From positions 1 through 50,742 of the forward strand of contig CAJUCI010000019.1 in NCBI GenBank assembly GCA_910584825.1: a stretch of 50,742 bases of DNA, in the 5' to 3' direction. Under the pieces are notes generated by a model, which saw nothing but the letters and a program-made list of their open reading frames with translations, did not search any database and was not told the origin of the DNA. Every line of letters begins with the position of its first letter. The first letter of the stretch is position 1. The position numbers were made by a program, and so were the translations under genes. Of the stretch, positions 7,515-15,643 are shown piece by piece. Origin of the DNA: an uncultured Duncaniella sp. (lineage in GTDB: Bacteria > Bacteroidota > Bacteroidia > Bacteroidales > Muribaculaceae).

Positions 7515-8730
7515 CATACTCCGCGCGGCAGCCGTGCTGCTTGCCGCCGTAATCCCCTCAATGGCCTCGGCCGTCGAGCCTTGCGCGGTTGACACCGCGT
7601 CTCGCGCCGTTATCGCCGACCCTACGCTCACTGTAGGGGTGAGGGCCGACCGCATATTGCCCACCAATCATTTCGTGCGCGGCTCCAATGAGCGCGGGCG
7701 CAAACTCTCGTCGGCCTTTACGCCCGTGGTGGAGTTCACGGTGCGTAACGCGCCCGGCACACGTTACGGGCGGTGGTATCCCTCGGCGCGTCAGGGCATA
7801 GGTGCCGGACTCCAGTTGGCCACCCCCTCGGGCATTCTCGGCACGCCCGCTCTGCTCTATGCCGTGCAGAGTGCGAGGATTGCGTCACTGTCTCCGCGCT
7901 TGTCGCTTGACTATGAATGGAATTTCGGTGCGGCTATGGGGTGGAAGACTCTTGACCACGATGCGCCTGACTATGACCGCAATATCGACGGCGTGGGCAC
8001 TTCGGTCACGGCCTACATCAACCTCGGTCTCTATCTCCGCTACCGCCTGTCGCCGTCGTTGCAGCTGTTTGCCGGGGCCGAGGTCACGCACTACTCCAAC
8101 GGCAATACCGGCGACCCTAATCCCGGCATAAATATGCTCGGGGCGCGTATCGGCGCAAGCTATACCCTCGGCACGCCGACACCGATTGGCCGGGCCAATT
8201 GGAGCGACTTCGAGCCGGGCATGGCATATGACATCATGGCTTACGGTGCGTGGCGCAAATGGGGATTCCGGCCCTATCAGGAGAGTCCGATAGAGGACGC
8301 CGAAGAGACTCACCTTGTGCCGGGGCGGTTTGCCGTCGCCGGATTCAGTATAAGTCCTGCCTATCGTTTCAACCCCATACTCTCGGCAGGACTATCGATT
8401 GACGGCCAGTATGACGAGGGGGCAAATCTCGGTGGCCGGTATGTAGAGACCACGCCTGTCGACAATCCGAAATTCTATCGTACAAAGTTCTCCGACCGCA
8501 TATCGCTCGGCATAGCCGCCCACGCCGAACTGCGTATGTCGCTGTTTGCCATCAACATCGGCCTTGGCCACAGCATACTTGCGCCCGGCGGCGATGACCT
8601 GCGCGGATGGTACAACACCTTCGCCCTCAAGACCTTCGTTACCGACCGTCTCTTTCTGCTCACAGGCTACAAGCTCTACCGCTTCAACGTCCCCGGCAAT
8701 CTCATGCTCGGCGCAGGCTTCAGACTGTAG
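7501..8730 (+). CDS. PagL-like outer-membrane acyloxyacyl hydrolase family protein
   Basis: A 409-residue beta-barrel protein with a signal peptide (cleavage near ASA-VEP). The segment EVTHYSNGNTGDPNPGIN, about residues 198-215, resembles the active-site strand of lipid A 3-O-deacylases (PagL), where a His and Ser two residues apart (H-x-S) work with a Glu. Here this is H-Y-S. The flanking amphipathic strands and the C-terminal strand ending in LGAGFRL fit an outer-membrane barrel. Members trim acyl chains from lipid A; the exact substrate here is inferred. It is longer than proteobacterial PagL. The start is GTG at 7501, inside the end of the preceding lipoprotein gene; no nearer ATG would keep the signal peptide. 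A REP doublet follows. Confidence 0.75.
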   Translation: MKTSDILRAAAVLLAAVIPSMASAVEPCAVDTASRAVIADPTLTVGVRADRILPTNHFVRGSNERGRKLSSAFTPVVEFTVRNAPGTRYGRWYPSARQGIGAGLQLATPSGILGTPALLYAVQSARIASLSPRLSLDYEWNFGAAMGWKTLDHDAPDYDRNIDGVGTSVTAYINLGLYLRYRLSPSLQLFAGAEVTHYSNGNTGDPNPGINMLGARIGASYTLGTPTPIGRANWSDFEPGMAYDIMAYGAWRKWGFRPYQESPIEDAEETHLVPGRFAVAGFSISPAYRFNPILSAGLSIDGQYDEGANLGGRYVETTPVDNPKFYRTKFSDRISLGIAAHAELRMSLFAINIGLGHSILAPGGDDLRGWYNTFALKTFVTDRLFLLTGYKLYRFNVPGNLMLGAGFRL

Positions 8731-8745
8731 GTAAGGCGGTAGGTG

Positions 8746-8855
8746 GTAGGTGCGACGGCTTTAGCCGTCGATATGACACGAACAAAGTAACTTAACCAAA
8801 TGAATCATTGGCTGATACGTCGTTTCATATCGACGGCTAAAGCCGTCGCTCCTAC
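8746..8855 (-). mobile_element. REPIN-like 110-bp element, copy B
   Basis: Same architecture and exact length as copy A but in the opposite orientation: 31-bp inverted ends (8746-8776 and 8825-8855) and a 48-bp centre. Differences from copy A are 6 in 110: four in the centre and two in one outer end. It again lies between convergent genes, right after a stop codon. Confidence 0.85.
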
Positions 8856-8891
8856 AGCGTCGCAACTTGATTGGTACTGTCGTAGGCTTAT

Positions 8892-9686
8892 TTACTTGGA
8901 AGGATGGTAGTGGTATTGTCCTTTGCCTTCGGTGGCGAGGGCGTAGTCGATGGCGTGGGTGGGGCAGATGTGGTAGCAGCCGAGACATCCGGCGCAGTCG
9001 CTGCCCCATGACGGACGCTGTGCTTTGGGGTTGCCGTGCGAGGGTGTCATGGTGATGTTGGAGAGCGGACACGTGCGCGCGCAGCGTCCACAGCCTATAC
9101 ATGCTTCGCTTATGCTGAAACGCTTGGGATTCATGGCGTTGCGCACAAACCACGGGTACACAACGCGGGTTTTGAGCCATGCAAACCGTCCGCGCACGAT
9201 GTCGGTGACTCCACGGCAGTCGTCGCCCTGCCCAAGCCTCGAGGCTATCTCAGCCACACGCGCGGGGTAGGCGGCGAGTTTAGCGGCCTCGACCTCTTTG
9301 GAATCCACGTCAAACCCCTTCATTGCCACATAGTTGTTGGGCATCTGCACCGACATCATCGCCCCATCGGTCCATCCTCTTGTCTTCACGGCCTTGCGCC
9401 ACATGCGGTCAGCGAGTCCGCAGTCGTCGCCGCAGGTCACTACGGCGTGGTGGATGAGGCTGCCGGAACAGTTGATTTCGAGCGTGCGTATCACTTCAAG
9501 CACATAGGGCGGCACTCCCCACGAATAGATGGGGTAGACCCATATGAGGCGGCTGTCACCTGCGGGCATATCGAGTCGCCCTCCACGCATGGCGGGGGTG
9601 ATGGGTGTGACCGGGTCGCCCAGCAGTCGGCCAAGCTCCTCTGCCACAGCCCTGCTGTTGCCCGTGCCTGAAAAGAATAGAATCAC
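8892..9686 (-). CDS. EFR1-family flavodoxin-ferredoxin protein
   Basis: A 264-residue fusion. The N-terminal half is a flavodoxin-like domain that begins MILFFSGTGNSRAVAEEL, where SGTGNS is the FMN phosphate loop. The C-terminal part carries two [4Fe-4S] ferredoxin clusters, Cys196/199/202/206 (CIGCGRCARTCP) and Cys231/234/237/241 (CAGCLGCYHICP). EFR1 family proteins are thought to shuttle electrons in anaerobes; partners are not known. It is the last gene of a minus-strand group after the Smr protein, but a 154-bp repeat-rich spacer precedes it, so it may have its own promoter. Confidence 0.92.
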   Translation of the reverse strand: MILFFSGTGNSRAVAEELGRLLGDPVTPITPAMRGGRLDMPAGDSRLIWVYPIYSWGVPPYVLEVIRTLEINCSGSLIHHAVVTCGDDCGLADRMWRKAVKTRGWTDGAMMSVQMPNNYVAMKGFDVDSKEVEAAKLAAYPARVAEIASRLGQGDDCRGVTDIVRGRFAWLKTRVVYPWFVRNAMNPKRFSISEACIGCGRCARTCPLSNITMTPSHGNPKAQRPSWGSDCAGCLGCYHICPTHAIDYALATEGKGQYHYHPSK

Positions 9687-9840
9687 TGCGTTGAGTTTAA
9701 AGTTTAGGGTTTAAAGTTTATGGCTTGGAGTTTAGAGCTTGGAGTTTAGAGGGTTAAGGGAGTTTAGAGAGTTAAAATTTTAAATTATAAAATTTGGCGC
9801 GAAGCCAATTTTAAATTTTCCATTTTAAATTTTAAATTCT
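9687..9840. repeat. Low-complexity AT-rich spacer with GTTTAGAG/GTTTAAAG units
   Basis: The 154-bp spacer is made of degenerate direct repeats around AGTTTAGAG and AGTTTAAAG (9690-9770), followed by TTTAAATT runs. Similar runs lie at 26160-26220 and 33350-33374. The last part is a 35-bp block shared exactly with 21995-22029. No coding potential is seen. Confidence 0.6.
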
Positions 9841-9842
9841 TC
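9808..9842 (-). repeat. 35-bp AT-rich dispersed repeat, copy 1
   Basis: The reverse complement of this block is identical over 35 bases to 21995-22029. It is built from TTTAAAA units around a central ATGG. It touches the 3' end of the Smr gene. Confidence 0.75.
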
Positions 9843-10923
9843 AAATCGTGACTTGCGTTGCACCGAAGCCGTATTCGCGGAACGATGCGTCCTGTACCTG
9901 GTGGCCTTTGTAGCGGTGGTTAAGCTCCTTCATGAGTGCGTTGCGCAGCACGCCCTCTCCCTTGCCGTGGATAAATACTATTTTCAGACCCTTGTTTTTA
10001 AGGTTGGCGTCCATGACTTTGCGGAACTCGTCAATCTGCAGGTTGAGCATGTCGGCGGATGAAAGTCCGGCGGTCGAGTCGATAAGTTCGTTGATATGCA
10101 GGTCCACCTCCAGGAGTCCGGGCTTCTTGCTCTGATGCTTCTGCACGGGCTGGCGGCGCGGGCGGTCTACCGCCTTCTTGGCCTTGAGCCCCTCCTCGAT
10201 GCGGCTTGAGTCGATGACCATACGGCGCATGGGCACATCGTCTTTCACGATGTCGAGTGCTATGACCTCGCCGTCAAAATAGGGATTGGACTTGAAACAG
10301 TGAAGTTTGAAGAACTTGGTGGTGTCAAGCGCGGTCTCGACTGCCACGGGCGACTTGAGGCGGAACTCCTTGCCCTCCTTATAGGCCACGCACTGCAGGG
10401 CAACGCGGTCCATAGCGGGGAGGTCAGTCCCGGCGATTTCCTCGATAAAGAGCTGTATGTTAGGCTCTACCACTCCGGCGTAGCGCAGAGTCCACTCTGC
10501 CGACTCGTCGGCGCGGGTCATGTAGGTGAAGTAGAGGTAATAGTTGGAGTCGTTGACGATATAGGTGTCAAACGTCGTGTCGTTGAGCCGCTTGATGTTG
10601 GCCGGTTCATAGGCGAGCACCACGTTGAGCTTGTCGCCTCCGGGTGTCTCGATAATCTCAGGCTCGGCAGCGGGGGCCGGGGCGACGATGCCTGTAACGG
10701 CAGCCGTAGTGGCTGATGACTGTGATTTGGCTGCGTTAGTGCCCGAGGAGGCCACGGGTGCGGACTTGGGGGTGTTGGCGGCTGTGGCCACGACAACACA
10801 TTCGCGCGTGAGGACTGGTGTCTCAAAACCGTCCTCGTCGACATATGCTATGTTTCCCTCGATACGGCGCACGACTCCGCCGCCGGTCGAGTTGAGAAAT
10901 CTCACGGTATCGCCTATGTTCAT
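9841..10923 (-). CDS. DUF2027 and Smr domain protein
   Basis: A 360-residue cytoplasmic protein. The first 45 residues (MNIGDTVRFLNSTGGG and after) form a small beta-barrel typical of DUF2027. A Ser/Ala/Thr/Pro-rich linker follows (about 45-90). A central beta-rich domain covers about 95-235, and after a basic linker a C-terminal Smr domain covers about 283-360, with the signature DLHINEL and HGKGEGVLRNAL. Smr domains can nick DNA or cleave RNA; some MutS2-linked ones act on collided ribosomes. There is no MutS part here, so the substrate is unknown. The gene follows the pseudouridine synthase gene by 18 bp. Confidence 0.9.
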   Translation of the reverse strand: MNIGDTVRFLNSTGGGVVRRIEGNIAYVDEDGFETPVLTRECVVVATAANTPKSAPVASSGTNAAKSQSSATTAAVTGIVAPAPAAEPEIIETPGGDKLNVVLAYEPANIKRLNDTTFDTYIVNDSNYYLYFTYMTRADESAEWTLRYAGVVEPNIQLFIEEIAGTDLPAMDRVALQCVAYKEGKEFRLKSPVAVETALDTTKFFKLHCFKSNPYFDGEVIALDIVKDDVPMRRMVIDSSRIEEGLKAKKAVDRPRRQPVQKHQSKKPGLLEVDLHINELIDSTAGLSSADMLNLQIDEFRKVMDANLKNKGLKIVFIHGKGEGVLRNALMKELNHRYKGHQVQDASFREYGFGATQVTI

Positions 10924-10941
10924 AATCGTATAGGTAGTTGA

Positions 10942-11874
10942 CTACAGTGTATCCGTGCCTCCCACCATCTTGGAGAATGAGATGGGGATGGCGGTGGAGA
11001 AATTCATGTCCTTGCGGGTGATGGGGTGGACGAAACGCAGAGTCTGGGCATGCAGGGCCATGCGGTGAATGGGCGATGAGCCGGCACCGTAGCGGCGGTC
11101 GCCCGTGATGGGGTGGCCGAGGTCCTTCATGTGTACGCGTATCTGGTTTTTGCGCCCGGTGTCAAGCTCCACCTCCATCAGCGAGTAGCCGTTGCGGCTC
11201 TTGAGGGTGCGGTAACGGGTCACGGCGAGCTGTCCCTCCTTGGGGTTGTCGGTGGAATAGACCTCGTAGCGCGAGTTCTCGGCCAGGTAGCTGCGCACCT
11301 CACCCTCGGCGGGCTCGGGGCGGCCTTCGACCACGGCGAGATATTTGCGCTCGAGCACCATGTTGTTCCAGTTGTGCTGGAGTTTCTCCTTGGCTTCCAT
11401 GCTCTTGGCAAAGACCATGAGGCCCGATGTGTCGCGGTCAAGACGGTGGACGATGAATATCTTGTTGCGCGGGTCTTTCCACTTCAGGTAATCGCGCAGT
11501 ATGCTGTAGGCGGTGCCTTCGCTCACCTTGTCGTTGCCCATCGAGAGGAGGCCGTAGCCTTTGTTGACCACGATGATGTCTTCATCCTCATAGACAATCT
11601 TCAGGCGGCGGTTGTAGAATGTGCGGAACTCGCGCGAGAGGTTGACCATCACTTCATCGCCCTTGTGCAGAGGGGTGTCAAACTGCCTGATGGGGGTGCC
11701 GTTGACAGCCACCTGATTGTGGGCCAGCAGACTCTTGAGGGCTGTGCGCTTGCGCTCGGGCATGGCCGTGATGAGGAACTCAAGCAGGGGCTTGGGCTCG
11801 GTGACGGCATATTTCTCGATTACATCGGGTTTGAACGGACGCTTCTCGGCTCCGGGCTTGGTGTTGAATCGCAT
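10942..11874 (-). CDS. RluA-family pseudouridine synthase
   Basis: A 310-residue enzyme that converts uridine to pseudouridine in rRNA or tRNA. An S4-like RNA-binding segment (about residues 35-90, with VNGTPIRQFDTPL) precedes the catalytic domain. The RluA signature HRLDRDTSGLMVFAK at about 143-157 holds the catalytic Asp. The later segment TGRKNQIRVHM is the second conserved motif. RluC/RluD-type activity on 23S rRNA is likely, but the site cannot be told. It sits between topA (38-bp gap) and the DUF2027-Smr gene (18-bp gap), which suggests an operon. Confidence 0.93.
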   Translation of the reverse strand: MRFNTKPGAEKRPFKPDVIEKYAVTEPKPLLEFLITAMPERKRTALKSLLAHNQVAVNGTPIRQFDTPLHKGDEVMVNLSREFRTFYNRRLKIVYEDEDIIVVNKGYGLLSMGNDKVSEGTAYSILRDYLKWKDPRNKIFIVHRLDRDTSGLMVFAKSMEAKEKLQHNWNNMVLERKYLAVVEGRPEPAEGEVRSYLAENSRYEVYSTDNPKEGQLAVTRYRTLKSRNGYSLMEVELDTGRKNQIRVHMKDLGHPITGDRRYGAGSSPIHRMALHAQTLRFVHPITRKDMNFSTAIPISFSKMVGGTDTL

Positions 11875-11911
11875 ATGATGTCCGGCTTGCTGCCGGGGAG
11901 CGTTTATGGGG

Positions 11912-14236
11912 TTATTTCTTGCGGCGTGAGGTGGTCTTCTTGGGGGCGGCGTCCTGCTCGGCTACGATGGTCTTGGCCTCGTCATATGTCAGGGCGGCCG
12001 GGTCGGTCACGCTCTTGGGTATCTTGTAGTTGGACTTCTTGTAGGAGATGTACACGCCGTAGCGGCCGTTGAGAATCTGCATGTCGGGGTCTTCGGCAAA
12101 TGTCTTGACGGTCTTGTTGTTGTCGGCCTCGCGCTTGGCAAGTATCAGCTCTATGGCCTCGTCGATGGTGATTGACGTGGGTGAAAGCGTCTTGGGTATC
12201 GACACGAACTTGCCGTCGTGGCGCAGATAGGGGCCGAAGCGTCCGATGGCGGCGGTCACGGTCTTGTCCTCGAATGTGCCCACCTCTCTGGGCAGGTCGA
12301 AGAGCTTAAGTGCCTCCTCGAGGGTGATGTCCATAATGCTCTGGTCCTTGCGCAGCGATGCGAAGCGGGGCTTGGCCTCGCTCTCGGTAGAGCCTATCTG
12401 GGCTATCGGGCCGAAGCGGCCTATCTTGACCGATACGGGCTCGCCCGTGGCCGGGTCGGTGCCGAGCAGACGCTCGCCCACCTTGTGCTCGGTGCGCAGC
12501 TCGTTGGCCTTTTCCACCTCGGGGTGGAAGAGTCCGTAGAAATCCTTTATCTCATTGTTCCAGTTGCTGTTGCCCTCGGCTATGCGGTCAAACTTCTCCT
12601 CCATCCCGGCTGTGAAGTCATAGTCGAGGATGTCGGGGAAATGCTGGGTCAGGAACTCGTTGACGATGATGCCGGTGTCGGTGGGGATGAGTTTGCCCTT
12701 GTCGGCTCCGGCGTTTTCGCTCTTGGTCTTGGATGTTATCTTGTGGTTGGACCCGAGGGTGAGCACGGTGTAGTCGCGCTTCTCGCCCGGCTTCTCCCCT
12801 TTGACGATATATTCGCGGTTCTGGATGGTGGAGATGGTGGGGGCGTAGGTTGACGGGCGGCCGATGCCAAGCTCCTCCATCTTCTTCACGAGCGATGCCT
12901 CGGTGTAGCGCGGGGGCGCGAGGGTGAAGCGTTCGGTGGCGGTGATGTCCTCGGCGGTGAGAGTGTCGCCGGTGGTCATGCGCGGGAGGGTGGTGTCGCC
13001 GTCGGGTGTCTCGTTCTCGTCATCGTTGCCTTCGAGATAGATGCGGAGAAATCCGTCAAACTTGATTACCTCGCCCGAGGCGGTGAAGTGCTCCTGGCGG
13101 TTGCTGATGCCAATCTCCACGGTGGTCTTCTCGAGCACGGCGTCGGCCATCTGCGAGGCTATGGTGCGGAGGCGGATGAGGCGGTAGAGCTTCTTCTCCT
13201 GGGCCGTGCCCTCGATGGTCTCCTTATCCATATATGTGGGGCGGATGGCCTCGTGGGCCTCCTGCGCGCCCTTGGATGAGGTGTGGTATTTGCGTATCTT
13301 CAGATACTCTTCGCCCATCTCGGCCTTGATGAGGGTGGAGATGGATGAGAGTGCGAGCGACGAGAGGTTGAGCGAGTCGGTACGCATGTAGGTGATGTGT
13401 CCGGCCTCGTAGAGCTTCTGGGCTATCATCATGGTCTGCGACACCGAGAATCCCAGTTTCCTGCCCGCCTCCTGCTGGAGGGTGGAGGTGGTGAACGTGG
13501 GTGCGGGCGATTTCTTCACCGGCTTGACCACGATGTCGCCCACGGTGTAGGCGGCTTTGGCGCAGTCCTCAAGAAATGCCTTGGCGGTCTTCTCGTCGGG
13601 CAGTCGCTTGGACAGCTCGGCTCCTAAAGGCACTCCGCCGGGGAGCATGAAGCGCGCCGTCACGCGGAAATATGGCTCGGAGGTGAAGGCGTTGATTTCG
13701 TTCTCGCGGTCAACGATGAGGCGCACGGCCACTGACTGCACGCGTCCGGCCGACAGCGCGGGGCGTATCTTTTTCCACAGCACCGGCGACAGCTCGAAGC
13801 CCACGAGGCGGTCGAGCACGCGGCGCGCCTGCTGGGCGTCGACGAGATTGATGTCTATCTCGCGCGGATGCTCGATGGCGTTGAGGATGGCGTTTTTGGT
13901 GATTTCGTGAAACACGATGCGACGGGTGTTCTCGGGCTTGAGTCCGAGCACCTCGTAGAGATGCCAGGCAATGGCCTCACCCTCGCGGTCCTCATCAGAT
14001 GCCAGCCACACCGTCTCGGCACTCTTGGCGGCCTTCTTGAGGTCGGCTACAAGGGCCTTCTTGTCGGACGGAATCTCGTAGACCGGCTCGAAATCCGAGT
14101 CGACCCGGATGCTGATGTCCTTCTTGCGCAGGTCGCGAATGTGACCGAAACTGGACATCACCTTGTAATCCTTTCCTAAAAATTTTTCGATTGTCTTGGC
14201 CTTGGCCGGAGACTCGACTATGACGAGATTCTTCAT
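11912..14236 (-). CDS. topA: DNA topoisomerase I (type IA)
   Basis: A 774-residue enzyme that relaxes negative supercoils through a 5'-phosphotyrosine intermediate. The TOPRIM domain starts at residue 1 (NLVIVESPAKAKTIEKFLG) and has the acidic triad in DEDREGEAIAWHL (Asp81, Asp83). The active-site Tyr283 lies in GHITYMRTDS. Instead of the Cys zinc ribbons of E. coli TopA, the tail has several topoisomerase C-terminal repeats (such as GRFGPYLRHDGKFVSIPK) and a Lys/Arg-rich end. That tail type is usual in Bacteroidota. It heads a minus-strand group with the RluA-type and Smr genes. Confidence 0.98.
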   Translation of the reverse strand: MKNLVIVESPAKAKTIEKFLGKDYKVMSSFGHIRDLRKKDISIRVDSDFEPVYEIPSDKKALVADLKKAAKSAETVWLASDEDREGEAIAWHLYEVLGLKPENTRRIVFHEITKNAILNAIEHPREIDINLVDAQQARRVLDRLVGFELSPVLWKKIRPALSAGRVQSVAVRLIVDRENEINAFTSEPYFRVTARFMLPGGVPLGAELSKRLPDEKTAKAFLEDCAKAAYTVGDIVVKPVKKSPAPTFTTSTLQQEAGRKLGFSVSQTMMIAQKLYEAGHITYMRTDSLNLSSLALSSISTLIKAEMGEEYLKIRKYHTSSKGAQEAHEAIRPTYMDKETIEGTAQEKKLYRLIRLRTIASQMADAVLEKTTVEIGISNRQEHFTASGEVIKFDGFLRIYLEGNDDENETPDGDTTLPRMTTGDTLTAEDITATERFTLAPPRYTEASLVKKMEELGIGRPSTYAPTISTIQNREYIVKGEKPGEKRDYTVLTLGSNHKITSKTKSENAGADKGKLIPTDTGIIVNEFLTQHFPDILDYDFTAGMEEKFDRIAEGNSNWNNEIKDFYGLFHPEVEKANELRTEHKVGERLLGTDPATGEPVSVKIGRFGPIAQIGSTESEAKPRFASLRKDQSIMDITLEEALKLFDLPREVGTFEDKTVTAAIGRFGPYLRHDGKFVSIPKTLSPTSITIDEAIELILAKREADNNKTVKTFAEDPDMQILNGRYGVYISYKKSNYKIPKSVTDPAALTYDEAKTIVAEQDAAPKKTTSRRKK

Positions 14237-14301
14237 TATGACTGTCTTGTTGTGAACGCATAGGGGGCTACCGTGACCCGCATGTCGTGAATTTCAGTCG
14301 G

Positions 14302-14309
14302 CAAAGTTA
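14302..14309 (-). promoter_or_regulatory. -7 element (TAACTTTG) of topA
   Basis: CAAAGTTA on the plus strand is TAACTTTG on the minus strand, 65 bp before the topA start. The divergent fabD promoter lies about 80 bp away, so both may share a regulatory zone. Confidence 0.5.
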
Positions 14310-14382
14310 ATCAAAACTCTTAATATCCGACTATTATTTAACAATTTATCACAAATAAGGTTTTTATCATCAAAATAATCAC

Positions 14383-14390
14383 TAACTTTG
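14383..14390 (+). promoter_or_regulatory. -7 element (TAACTTTG) of fabD
   Basis: TAACTTTG lies 42 bp before the fabD ATG. A GTTTTTA stretch about 20 bp upstream fits the loose -33 element. Confidence 0.6.
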
Positions 14391-14432
14391 CACCCGTGAA
14401 ATTTTGAAAACAATTATTAAACGATTGATAAT

Positions 14433-15311
14433 ATGAAAGCATTTGTATTTCCCGGTCAGGGTGCACAGTTCGTAGGCATGGGCAAGGACCTCTACGACAA
14501 CAATCCCGTGGCCAAGGAGATGTTTGAGAAGGCCAACGAGATTCTCGGCTTCCGCATCACCGACCTCATGTTTGCCGGTACCGACGAGGACCTGCGTCAG
14601 ACCAAGGTGACACAGCCCGCCATATTCCTCCACTCAGTAATCCTCGCCAAGACTATGGGCGAAGAGTTCGACCCCTCGATGGTGGCCGGTCACTCGCTCG
14701 GCGAGTTCTCGGCTCTCGTGGCCGCAGGCGCACTCAGCTTTGAGGACGGTCTGCGTCTCGTGTCGGCCCGCGCACAGGCTATGCAGAAGGCTTGCGAAAT
14801 CAACCCCTCTACAATGGCTGCTGTAATCGCCCTCCCCGACGAGAAGGTAGAGGAAATCTGCTCGACAGTCGACGGCACTGTTGTATGTGCCAACTACAAC
14901 TGCCCCGGTCAGCTCGTAATCTCGGGCGAGGTCGAGGCCATCGACGCTGCATGCGAGAAGCTCCTCGCCGCCGGTGCCAAGCGCGCCCTCAAGCTCAAGG
15001 TGGGTGGCGGTTTCCACTCACCCTGCATGGAGCCTGCCCGCGCCGAGCTTGCCGAGGCTATCGAGCGCACCGAGTTCCACACCCCCTCGGTTCCCGTCTA
15101 CCAGAACGTTGACGCCAAGCCCCACACTGACCCCGCCGAAATCAAGGCTAACCTCGTGGCTCAGCTCACCGCCCCGGTGCGCTGGACTCAGAGCGTGCAG
15201 AACATGGTGGCTGATGGTGCCGACGAGTTCATCGAAGTCGGTCCCGGCAAGGTGCTCCAGGGCCTCGTAGGCAAAATCGCCCGCGGCGTCGCCACCTCCG
15301 GCCGTCAGTAA
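14433..15311 (+). CDS. fabD: Malonyl-CoA:ACP transacylase
   Basis: A 292-residue cytoplasmic enzyme that loads malonate from malonyl-CoA on acyl carrier protein for fatty acid synthesis. The opening FVFPGQGAQFVGMG, the nucleophile elbow GHSLGE (Ser88), and the conserved His in GGGFHSPCM are all visible. Arg near residue 113 (RAQAM) matches the malonate-carboxylate-binding Arg of the family. Length is close to the usual 300-310. The gene is alone here, without other fab genes. Its promoter is at 14383-14390 and a hairpin terminator follows at 15344-15385. Confidence 0.97.
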   Translation: MKAFVFPGQGAQFVGMGKDLYDNNPVAKEMFEKANEILGFRITDLMFAGTDEDLRQTKVTQPAIFLHSVILAKTMGEEFDPSMVAGHSLGEFSALVAAGALSFEDGLRLVSARAQAMQKACEINPSTMAAVIALPDEKVEEICSTVDGTVVCANYNCPGQLVISGEVEAIDAACEKLLAAGAKRALKLKVGGGFHSPCMEPARAELAEAIERTEFHTPSVPVYQNVDAKPHTDPAEIKANLVAQLTAPVRWTQSVQNMVADGADEFIEVGPGKVLQGLVGKIARGVATSGRQ

Positions 15312-15343
15312 TTCTCGCTGAATACGAGATTTAAGATATAATC

Positions 15344-15385
15344 AAGCGGTGATATAATTGGCATTTAGCCTGTATATCACCGCTT
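15344..15385 (+). terminator. Hairpin, likely fabD terminator
   Basis: A perfect 13-bp stem (AAGCGGTGATATA / TATATCACCGCTT). The 16-base loop holds a further GGC/GCC pairing. It is followed by ATTATTATAG. It starts 33 nt after the fabD stop and resembles the hairpin at 15597-15637. Confidence 0.75.
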
Positions 15386-15411
15386 ATTATTATAGTATCA
15401 CATGGAAAAAT

Positions 15412-15480
15412 CCACAATCCAAGGAATAAATTACCCATAATTCAAGGAATAAATATCCCACAATTCATGGAATGAATTCG
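15412..15480 (+). repeat. Three 23-bp tandem repeats
   Basis: Three units start at 15412, 15435 and 15458. The shared core is CA(C/T)AAT(T/C)CA(A/T)GGAAT(A/G)AAT. Units 1 and 2 differ at few positions; unit 3 is the most diverged. Each contains ATTC...GAAT inverted elements, so they could be protein-binding iterons. The role is unknown. Confidence 0.7.
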
Positions 15481-15489
15481 CCAAGTTTT

Positions 15490-15576
15490 ATGATGGTGCT
15501 GATTGCTGTCGGAAAATATGCTTATCGTCGTAAAGATGGGGTATGGGTAGTTCCGATAGGCTGTCTGCGAGATTAA
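15490..15576 (+). CDS. 28-codon open frame, possible small protein or remnant
   Basis: The frame begins with two ATG codons and encodes 28 residues (starts MMVLIAVGKYAY, ends VPIGCLRD) before TAA. The composition, basic and aromatic with alternating hydrophobics, looks like real protein rather than random translation and may be the C-terminal remnant of a longer gene. I do not recognise a family. The tandem repeats end 9 bases before it and a terminator hairpin follows it by 20 bases, which is what a small transcription unit would look like. Confidence 0.3.
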   Translation: MMVLIAVGKYAYRRKDGVWVVPIGCLRD

Positions 15577-15596
15577 ATATAAACTAACCAATATTT

Positions 15597-15641
15597 AGCG
15601 GTGTTATTATAGGTGAACAACCTGTAATAACACCGCTTTTA
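15597..15641 (+). terminator. Second hairpin, similar to the fabD terminator
   Basis: An 18-bp stem with one G-T pair (arms 15597-15614 and 15620-15637; core AGCGGTGTTATTA) has a 5-base loop and is followed by TTTATTATG. The stem sequence is clearly related to that at 15344-15385, as if one were a duplicate of the other. Confidence 0.75.
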
Positions 15642-15643
15642 TT

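Larger units (their letters stand above)
15312..15643. other. Spacer after fabD with twin hairpins and tandem repeat
   Basis: This 332-base stretch has two similar hairpins (15344-15385 and 15597-15637). Between them are three 23-bp tandem units (15412-15480) and a 28-codon open frame (15490-15576). Nothing else is recognised. Confidence 0.6.

Noticed and set aside
11113..12072. A 319-codon frame on the plus strand opposite the pseudouridine synthase and topA
   Set aside because: It spans the junction of two well-identified minus-strand genes and has shadow-like composition.
15412..15480. Possible CRISPR array in the tandem repeats
   Set aside because: The 23-bp units are directly adjacent without spacers, only three exist, and no cas gene is in the window.
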